Assembly (NCBI GenBank): GCA_016946835.1
Contig: JACVTC010000057.1
Span: 842,501-855,000 of the forward strand
Origin: Neocallimastix lanati (nom. inval.)
Taxonomy: Eukaryota > Neocallimastigomycota > Neocallimastigomycetes > Neocallimastigales > Neocallimastigaceae
Direction: 5' to 3'
DNA: 12,500 nt
The notes beneath the pieces are model-generated. The model did no database searches and was not told where the DNA came from. It was given only the letters and a program-made list of their open reading frames with translations. The position numbers were made by a program, and so were the translations under genes. This document shows positions 1-12,500 of this stretch, piece by piece; position 1 is the first letter of the stretch; each line of letters begins with the position of its first letter.

Positions 1-787
1 TTAGAATATGTGAAATGTATGAAATATAAGCTTCAAATGTATTGAAACATATAGTAATATAAATAATGTATAAGCCACAATGTATTAATATAAAAGCATT
101 TAATTTAGAATAATTAAGTGCCAGTAACTCTTTATCATAAAATATATTAATAAAATTGACATAATTATAAACCATAAATTCATAACTCTTAACATAGTCT
201 ATGTTAAATATATGAAATTTTGTTAATTAAAATTATTTTAAAAATCCTATTATATAAAAATCATATATTAAATTAAAATATATATATATGACTAATGATA
301 TTTTTAAAATACAAAAAGGAAAAAAAATATAATGTTAATTAGTTACTTCTTCATTTAATTCAATATAAAAAGAAAAACATCTATGATTTTAATTTTTACA
401 AAAAGTTTTTTTTTTTTTTTTTTTTTTTTTTTTATTATTATTATTATACACAAAATATTGTAATTCTACAATTGTTATATTTTAAAATTTTACTTTTTTT
501 TTTTTTTTGTTTGTTTGTTTGTTATTTGTTTATTATATTATCATAAAAAATATTTATATTCACTATTTTATTTTATTTTGCTTTTTATAATAATAATAAA
601 AGTAAATTTTATTAACTATTATATTATTATATATATATGTTTACTGTTTCATTTTATCTTAATTTTTTTTTTTTTTTTTTTTTTTATTTTATTTTATTTT
701 ATTTTATTTTATTTTATTTTTATTTTATTTTTATTTTTATTTTTATCATTTATTAATTACTATGTTAACTTATAAATATATTTAAAT
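1..787. other. Low-complexity intergenic DNA downstream of the GH9 gene
   Basis: No gene is supported. The open frames here encode only Phe, Ile, Leu and Tyr and come from T-tracts. The stretch would hold the 3' UTR and polyadenylation signals of the GH9 gene (transcribed leftwards from 788), but in such AT-rich DNA no single signal can be picked out. It contains a T28 run (406-433) followed by a few ATT units, and a T23 run (663-685) leading into a TTTTA array. Confidence 0.7.
686..746. repeat. ATTTT pentamer/hexamer array
   Basis: About twelve copies of ATTTT, some widened to ATTTTT, follow directly after a T23 run (663-685). On the minus strand this is (TAAAA)n, lying roughly 40-100 nt past the GH9 stop codon. 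It is a simple-sequence expansion, probably from slippage. Confidence 0.9.
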
Positions 788-5340
<4,553 letters not shown>

Positions 5341-7719
5341 ATTTAAATAATATAAAGATTGTATATTTATTGTAATTTTAATTTTTTTTTTTTTTTTTTC
5401 TTTACTTTTTCTTTTTAATTAATTTATATTAATTGATTTTCTTATTATTTAATACACTATATTAAATAATATTAATTAAATCTCTATATTAGTTTTTTTA
5501 ACATTAAATACAAATTAGTTCTTAAAATTATTTTTTGGTAGTTAAAATAATTACATTATAATTTACCTGATAACCAGTACAGAGAAAATATATTATATTA
5601 CTAAAAAAGAAAAAAAAATTTAAAATTAAAATGAGGAATCTATATATATATATATATATAACAAAATTTTAAAATGAACTTCAAATTTTATATAGTAAAC
5701 CTTAAATACTAATATTTTAATTTTTTAATTTAATTTAATTTATTTTTTTTTTTAAATATATATGAAATATTTGTGGTGAAAATTTAAAAAAAAAAAAAAA
5801 TTCTTTATCCATATAAATTCTAATAAATAAATTAATTTGTAATTTTCAGTCATTTATTATAATTAAACAAGAATATATATTATTAATACAAACCTAAATA
5901 AATATAAAAATTATTTATGTATAATATCATTAATCTCTTATTATGCAAAAAAAAAAAAAAAAAAAATCAAGCAAAAATTTATAATTATGGTTGATGCTTT
6001 AAGTATTAAATCATACCAATTCATGAAAAAAATGAAAATGATGAAGTACACTTAATCTATTGTTTATATTATATATTCTTATATTCTTATTATTACTATT
6101 TTTAAGTAGTTTTTAATTATACATTTATTATTTAGTAAATGATTATTATATAATATTTTCAAATGTATAAATTTTATATAATTAATATTTGTTATTTTAG
6201 TCCATATAAATTTATATTTCATTATTTAAATATAGGAATAATTATTATAAAGAAATTAATAGTTAAGTTGAAACTACGAAACTATATGTTAATTTTCTCC
6301 CAAAAATTATTATTTATCTTAACAACAATAAAACAATATTAAATAATCTTTTATAATAAATAATATTAATAAATAAAAAAAAATTCATAATACAATTATT
6401 TGATTACTCATATATAATTGAATTATTACTTTTATAAATTAGTGGATTAAATTTACGGTAAATAACATTATATTTAATTTTTTATATTAAAGAACTTTAA
6501 AAATTAATAAATAAATGATTAATAAAATTGTGTAACAATTATTGAAAATTGTATTTATTAATTTTAATTTTATTAAATATAATTTTTTTTTCTTCATTTT
6601 AATGATTTACTTAACCAAAACCTCAATAAAAATTACTGCATATTTAACAAATTTAAAATGAAATTGTAGGTCAAATTTTAAATATTTAATTTATTCATAC
6701 ATTGTTATTAGTATAATAAATAAAATATTTATCATGTTACATTATCAAAATAAATTAAAAATAAATGAAAAACTTTAATTAATATTAAACTATATATTTT
6801 TTAAATTGACTATAATGAATAATACGTGATACATATTTATTATTTAATAAGTAATAAATTTATTATACATTATAACAAAGAAATAAAAAAAATTTTAGCA
6901 TATATATTTATTAATTATATTTACAAAATTACTCATATATTACATATTTAATATATTGTTCAAGAGGATAATTAAATTTAATATGATGAATTAAGGAAAA
7001 AATCAATTATGGAAAAACTTTAATGACAGTGTTATTGAATTACTAATTAAAAATTTGATTAATATGAAAAAATATATAAATAAATATATAAATAAATATA
7101 TAAATAAATAAATAATGAATGAATAAAATAAGATAAAATTATTATTAAAAATATAAAAATATATAATTTATTTTACCATTTTTTATAGGTATTAGCATCC
7201 CCTCTTTATTTGATAAGTTATATTTATTAACATGAATTGTTATAATTTCAAAAATTGTTATATAAAAGAATTTCAATCTAATAATTAAAGAAGGAAGTAA
7301 TTAAATAATATTTAATAAAAATATACAATAATGAAAAAAATCATATATTATAGAATATTAATTCATAAAAGACATTAGTGCTGTTGATTATTTCAGATAA
7401 ATTTTATAACTTTATTTGCAATAAAGTCTTTAAATTATTATCAGAAAGTTTAGAATAATGATTAAATAAAATCAAAAATTGTATATTAATAATCTTATAA
7501 ATAATTTAATAATATATTAAAATTATTAAAAATTTTATCCATTTCTTAAAATTAAATAATATAAAACTATAATTATTATAAATATATAAAATAATACGCT
7601 TAGCGATTTCCTTTTATTTTAAAAAATAAAGAAAAAATTATTATTATATTATTATTATAAGTTATTTTGATTATCACATTAATTTTTATACAGTAATACA
7701 ATATTGTACTAATATATAC
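5341..7719. other. AT-rich spacer upstream of the GH9 gene
   Basis: About 2.4 kb with no confident gene. The part nearest 5340 must hold the GH9 promoter and 5' UTR; on the coding strand an A18-19 run broken from GA-rich sequence (about 5380-5415) sits some 40-75 nt before the ATG. TATA-like strings are too common here to call. An A21 run lies at 5946-5966. A 23-codon open frame at 5987-6055 (plus) is too short to support. A 12-bp tandem repeat is at 7073-7108, and a coding-like patch on the minus strand at 7177-7277 is listed as a finding. Confidence 0.6.
7073..7108. repeat. Three perfect tandem copies of a 12-bp unit
   Basis: The unit TATATAAATAAA occurs three times without change and then decays into TAAATAAATGAATGAAT-like sequence. 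This is a small minisatellite in intergenic DNA with no sign of function. Confidence 0.9.
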
Positions 7720-8475
7720 CTGATTAACTAATTTATAAAGTGCTTTAAAATAAGTATTTGCTTCTGGTTCATAATTACTATTATTATAAGTAATTGATTT
7801 TCTTTTTGTATTAGTTAATTTATAGCAGTTTAACTATGATTTAAAAAAAAAAAAAAAAAAAGGTTAATATATTTGAATCTATATATTTTAATATTTGTTT
7901 CATTATGTATATTTCCGATTGAAACATTTACCTTCCATAAATATATTATTCGTATTCCCATACTCAATATTGAAAAAATTGAGATTACAATAAATATATC
8001 TGTAATCCACAATTTATATATGCAATCAATATCAAATATTCTTGCGGCCTACATTAATATATAATTAAAATAAGAATAAAAAAAAAAAAAAAAGGGAATA
8101 AATAAATATTTTATAAAAATATAATTTATTACATAAAGAGTATTTTTAAAATAATATTAAATATATGTTACTTACAAGAATAAGTAATATATAAAATGTA
8201 ACACTAAAGCTAAAAAGCAAAGTTATCTTCACACCTCTATATTCCAATTGTGGTCTCTTTCGATAGTGTATAAAAGCATATAAAGGTGTTAACAAATAAA
8301 TGCATAATAGTATCCATGTAATAGGAAGTACTACTTTTTCAAAGGTATTTGAAACATATTTTTCCGAATTTATATTATTGTTAACTTCATTACTATTAAA
8401 GGTATTACTAATTTTATTATCAATAACATATTTATTATTGTTTCTATTATAATTTATGTTATGATTATTCAACAT
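7720..8475 (-). CDS. Partial multi-TM membrane protein, GPCR/RGS-like family (three exons; 3' end not found)
   Basis: Exons 8475-8176, 8048-7932 and 7833-7720 join in phase 0 into 177 codons; acceptors are TGTAG and CATAG, donors GTAAGT, GTAAAT and GTATAT. Residues 1-40 are Asn-rich (16 Asn in the first 37). Hydrophobic segments lie at about 49-69, 83-101 and 112-133. Between the first two is YRKRPQLEYRG, a basic cytoplasmic-type loop. Exon 2 has CIYKLW before its TM segment and GIRIIYLWK after it. Exon 3 is polar and ends EPEANTYFKALYKLVNQ. This layout (YRKR..L.YRG, C..LW, RIIYLW, EP...YFK) is what I associate with the large multi-TM, often RGS-bearing receptor-like proteins of anaerobic fungi; that link is inference from memory. 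Further TM segments would be expected, but I find no convincing exons below 7720. A possible fourth exon from 7610 reads EIAKRIILYIYNNY and stops within about 34 codons. The gene is probably truncated. The start at 8475 is only the first Met; an upstream exon ending near 8517 is possible. Confidence 0.6.
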
Positions 8476-9117
8476 TTCATATAAAATTATACACGATAAA
8501 TTGATTTTTTTTCTAATATTAAATTATTTAAATTGAATTTTATTCTATTAAAATAAAAATATATTATTTTATTTTATTTTAATATAAAATATATTAATTA
8601 CTGTTATCCATATACATAAATATTCATATATATATATATATTTTAAAAGATATATTTTCATATCTATTAAAATTTATACATATTACATATTATTTTAATA
8701 TTCGACGTTTTTTTCTATTTCTTTTTTTTTTTAAAAAAAAAAAGTTAAAAATTATTTCTTATATATTTTATATTATTATAATTGAAATAACATTTGTTTT
8801 TTAAAATTCATAATTTTATCTTAATTTAATTTTTTATAATTATTTTCTTCTTCTTCTTTTTTTTTTTTTTTTTATTATTATTTTTTATTTATTTATTTAT
8901 TTATTAATACTTATAATATCAATTATACTAGCTATTTCAATAATGTTTTTTATATTAGAATTATTTCTAGAATTTTACTCCTTCATATGCCTTCTATTAA
9001 TACTTTAAATTTTAAAAGGAATAACAAAAAATAAAAAATAAATTAATAAATAAAATATTATATATTATATAATATATTGATTTTTTATGAAAACCGGAAT
9101 TATTATTAAATAACTTT

Positions 9118-9200
9118 AAAAAAGAAAAAAAGAAAAAACTAAAAAAGAAAAAAAGAAAAAAAGAAAAAAGTAAAAGAGAAAAAAAAAAAAAAAAGAAAAA
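9118..9200 (+). repeat. Polypurine (A/G) block
   Basis: Eighty-three bases are almost wholly A with single G at intervals of six to eight, as repeated GAAAAAAA-like units. Only three pyrimidines break it (9139, 9140 and 9171). An A34 homopolymer follows after a short gap. Confidence 0.9.
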
Positions 9201-9232
9201 CCTGATTTAATAAATGCAATCTTTTAAAATAT

Positions 9233-9233
<1 letters not shown>

Positions 9234-9267
<34 letters not shown>
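9234..9267 (+). repeat. A34 homopolymer followed by (TA)n
   Basis: Thirty-four consecutive A run directly into alternating TA. No gene or retroelement body lies immediately upstream, so there is no support for reading it as the poly(A) tail of an inserted element. Confidence 0.9.
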
Positions 9268-9279
<12 letters not shown>

Positions 9280-11434
9280 ATTATATATTAATTAAATATT
9301 TACTAATTAATTTATTATAAAATAAATTAATATTTATTATTAAATAAAGTTATATATATTTTTTAATCTATAAAATAATAAAGTTTTATATAAATATTTT
9401 ATATTTTATAATGATTAATTATTTATTTAAATCAAAATACTATAAAACGTTAAAATATATTTGATATATAATCATGTGATTATAATTTATCACACTATAA
9501 TTTATATTTATATTTAATTAGTATTATACATCTATAAATAATATTTAAATAAATAATATTAATATTTAAACTTGATATGGATGAACCATTCAATATTAAA
9601 AAATAACTTCTTAGTTTATATATATATATTTTTATTATTAAAGTATTATAATTTATATAGTATTTTATAGTATTTTATATTAATTTAAATATAAAATATA
9701 TATATAATGCATATCTAAAAGGGTTTTATAAAGATTTTATATTAAAAAGATAGATTTTATTTTATATTTATTTTTTTATTTTTTATTTTTTATTTTTTTT
9801 TGAAACAAATAATTAGTAAAAACAATTTTTTTTTTTTTATTTATTTATTATTTTTATTAAATTTTTATAAATTTTTAATATATTCGAAAATACATATTAT
9901 ATAAAATTCTATAAAATATGATTTCAAATTAAAAGATTTGTCATATTAATGTTACATCAATAATAAATTTATTAATACAAAAATTAAACAACTTTAATAA
10001 AAGTTTCATATATTTTCCGTATTTTTTTTTTTTTTTTTTATTTTTTTTTTTTTTGGAGATTTTATTTAATTATTCATAAAAATTTTAATAGTGATATATA
10101 TATATATTTTTAATATTGACCAAACTCTAATATTAACTACTAAAAGCAATATTACTATTAAAAGCAACATAAATATTAAAAAACAATTGCTTCAAATTAT
10201 TTTTTATCATATTTTTTATCATTAATATTTTAATTTTATTGTTCATTCTTATTATTCATTATTATATCATTCAATATTTCTATTTTTCAATATTTTATAA
10301 TATAATTCTTATTGGTATAATGTTTGATTATATAATCAACTAATAAAAAATATATAAAGTATTGAATTTAACGAAAAAATTGTAATAAAAGGATGGATTT
10401 TTACTTTTTTTAAATATATATATATATATTTTAAATATAATATTATACTATAATACATTTAAAAAAGTACATCATAAGAGAATAATAAAAATGAAAATTT
10501 TATTTGAAATATTTTTTATATTCATATAAAATATGTATAACTTTAATTTTCAAATTTAAAGAACTAATGGTTCATACTTTCAAACTAATAATAACTTTAA
10601 ATTTAATATTTACAATATGTTAAAATGAAAAATATTTATTTAACTACTTTTTTCAATATACAATATTAATATTAATATTTTTAAATTAAATGCATTTATT
10701 TTATTTTTCTTTTCTATTTATTTATATTTATTTATCTCTATATATATACAATATTTATTTTTATTTATTTCTATATATATACAATGTCTTATATATTTAT
10801 ATTATCAAGTACGAACAGTTTTATAAAAATGAAAAATAATTATTTTTATTCTTTAATGTGAGATATGAATTTATTTTATGTTAATTATTTCTTTACATAT
10901 ATTTTTTATCTATTTCAATCTGTATATATAATTTGAAATTAACATTTCCATTTTGTATCTTCAATATTAGCTTCATGTAATTATTATATAAAAATCCTTA
11001 TTGTTTAAAATAAAAATATTTTTATGGTTTAAAAAAAAAATAAAATAAAATAAAAATATAAAAAAATAAAAAAAAAATAAATAAATAACAAATCTCAAAC
11101 TTATTAAAGGTTAAAATTTAAATTTAAAAAAAAAAAAAGATAAAAATTTATTTTTAAATTAGGATTAGTGAATTTATATTCAATATTACACAATAAATTA
11201 AAAATTTACAAATAAATTCTTTAAGTAAATTTTAGTATAATGGAACAAAAATAATACAGAATATATGTAATATGTAATATGTAATAAAAAAATATGTATA
11301 CATAATTTTTTAATTTTTTATATTTTTCCCTTTAATTATAATTTAATTAAAAAAATAAAATCAAATAATAAAATAATATTTTTTCATAAATTTTTACTAA
11401 TTTTTTTTATTTAATAATAAATTATGGTGAGACC

Positions 11435-12445
11435 ATGGATGAAATAAATTTTATTTCAACAAAAAAAATAGTAAAATTGAATAAATATGAACCATTGAAT
11501 ACTGATTTAAATTTAATTGTTAATTGTTCGAAAGAATATATAAAATGGGTACTTGGATTTAATGATGAAATAAGTAATGATTCTAAAGAGATTGAATATA
11601 GAACACAATTAAAATGGTCATTATTAAAATGTTTGTATACATAAATTAATATATAAAAAGTATATATAAAGTAAATAAATTTTTAAAATAATTCAAAATT
11701 TATTAATATATAGAGTATTTTATACTATTTTTATTTTATTTTATTTTTTACAAAAAATTAAATATTTGCTTTAATAATAATAAAAATTATTATTATTATT
11801 TGTTACCATTTATAGCTTTACCATATTTTGAAATCCCATTTCAATTTCAAAATGTTTTAGATGAAAGCTCGAATGAAGTTGTTAATTTTGCAATATTTTG
11901 TAATAGAATATTTAATTCAGATATTCCAACTCATGAAGTTTCTTTATTCGCATATAAAAGTTATAGAGCTAAAAATTTAATTCAAGCAATTCAATTTTTT
12001 AAAAATAAAATTAGTGAAAATAATTGGGGTGTAAATGAAGATATTTTAAATATATTTTTGGAACTTAAGACACAAGTAAATACAATAATTATATAATTTT
12101 AGAAGTAAAAATAATGAAAAAAAAAAAATAAAATCAATATAATTTTTTAATGTTAGATTTAATAATGATAATATATAACATTAATTTTGGCATTAATTAC
12201 AAACAATAATAATAATAATAATTGTTTCATATTTTATTTTTATTTTTATTTTTATTTTATTTTATTTATAATTATTACTATTTTTTAAAAATGAAATTTA
12301 CATATAGGCATATTTACAAGGGTTTAATAGTAAAAGTAATAAGAAAGCCTTAATAATACAACATTTTGGAATTGTGGAACCAATTTTGTCAAAATCTAAT
12401 AAATATGAATTATATTATAAGTCATTTAATAACAGAAAATCTGAG
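11435..12445 (+). CDS. 5' part of an unrecognised gene (three exons, continues beyond the window)
   Basis: Exons 11435-11630, 11816-12075 and 12308-12445 give 198 codons in one frame. The ATG at 11435 (ACCATGG context, starting MDEINFISTKK) is the first in this frame after a long stop-rich region. Donors are GTTTGT (11631), GTAAAT (12076) and GTGAAT (12446); acceptors are TTATAG (11815) and ATATAG (12307). The first junction must use GTTTGT: the nearby GTATAC at 11635 gives the wrong phase for the only good acceptor. The protein is soluble, with no signal or TM segment. It has amphipathic, probably helical stretches such as LFAYKSYRAKNLIQAIQFFK and ILNIFLELKTQAYLQGF, which recall helical-repeat scaffold proteins without matching one I can name. 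After 12445 the frame reaches a stop within ten codons, so the GTGAAT donor is likely used and the rest lies outside. No function is proposed. Confidence 0.72.
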
Positions 12446-12500
12446 GTGAATTTTAATATATTTTTATATACTTAATATAAATGCTGAGTATTTCTAATAT

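Larger units (their letters stand above)
8476..11434. other. Long low-complexity intergenic region
   Basis: Nearly 3 kb with no supported gene on either strand. It holds T-tracts (about 8860-8873, 10022-10039, 10041-10054), the purine-rich block at 9118-9200, an A34 run at 9234-9267, scattered (TA)n stretches, and a 16-bp direct repeat TCTATATATATACAAT at 10737-10752 and 10770-10785. Stop codons are dense in all frames and I see no spliced-exon pattern. The right-hand end presumably carries the promoter of the gene starting at 11435. Confidence 0.65.

Noticed and set aside
515-775. 86-codon open frame on the plus strand rich in Phe, Ile and Tyr
   Set aside because: It consists of T-tracts and TTTTA repeats read through; there is no protein-like composition and no splice context.
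5987-6055. Short open frame on the plus strand starting MVDALSIKSYQF
   Set aside because: It has only 22 codons, lies next to an A21 run, and has no splice context or homology I can recognise.
7873-8064. 63-codon open frame on the plus strand
   Set aside because: Antisense to the second exon of the membrane protein, whose minus-strand frame has TM segments and correct splice sites.
9234-9267. A34 run as the tail of a retroposed element
   Set aside because: There is no recognisable element upstream and no clear target-site duplication in this low-complexity DNA.
8476-11434. Possible mitochondrial or plasmid origin of the AT-rich spacer
   Set aside because: Flanking genes have spliceosomal introns, and anaerobic fungi have hydrogenosomes without known mitochondrial DNA; ordinary nuclear spacer explains it.

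Overview
The window looks like nuclear DNA of an anaerobic gut fungus (Neocallimastigomycota: Neocallimastix, Piromyces or a relative). Three things point there. The base composition is extremely AT-rich, with long A/T homopolymers and (ATT)n microsatellites. The genes are broken by many short GT..AG introns. The main gene carries cysteine-rich fungal dockerins (CW..LGY.CC ... D.DG.WG.EN..WCGI), which are used almost only by the cellulosomes of these fungi. The species cannot be named from the sequence alone.

Layout. 1-787: intergenic, low-complexity, no gene seen. 788-5340, minus strand: one complete gene that I resolved by hand into 18 exons. They join in frame into 777 codons plus a stop. 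The product is a secreted cellulosomal GH9 cellulase: signal peptide, three N-terminal fungal dockerins with a Thr/Pro linker after the second, a complete-looking GH9 catalytic domain, and a C-terminal beta-sandwich-like domain resembling CBM2. One exon is only 7 nt, and two introns carry (ATT)n arrays of about 60 units each. 5341-7719: AT-rich spacer, with one weak coding-like patch at 7177-7277 (minus). 7720-8475, minus strand: three phase-0 exons of a membrane protein with three visible TM segments. It resembles the multi-TM, GPCR/RGS-like proteins of these fungi, but the later TM segments are not found, so it is probably truncated or only partly recoverable. 8476-11434: nearly 3 kb of spacer with A- and T-tracts, a polypurine block and no supported gene. 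11435 to the right edge, plus strand: the first three exons (198 codons) of an unrecognised, probably helical protein that runs out of the window.

Only the GH9 gene has a clear job: its dockerins should tether it to scaffoldin cohesins in the extracellular cellulosome, where it cuts cellulose. Nothing in the sequence ties the other two genes to it. I see no tRNA, rRNA, CRISPR array, transposase or reverse transcriptase. The most unusual material is in gene structure: the microexon inside the catalytic motif, 3' splice sites with no CAG, and microsatellites running up to a splice acceptor.
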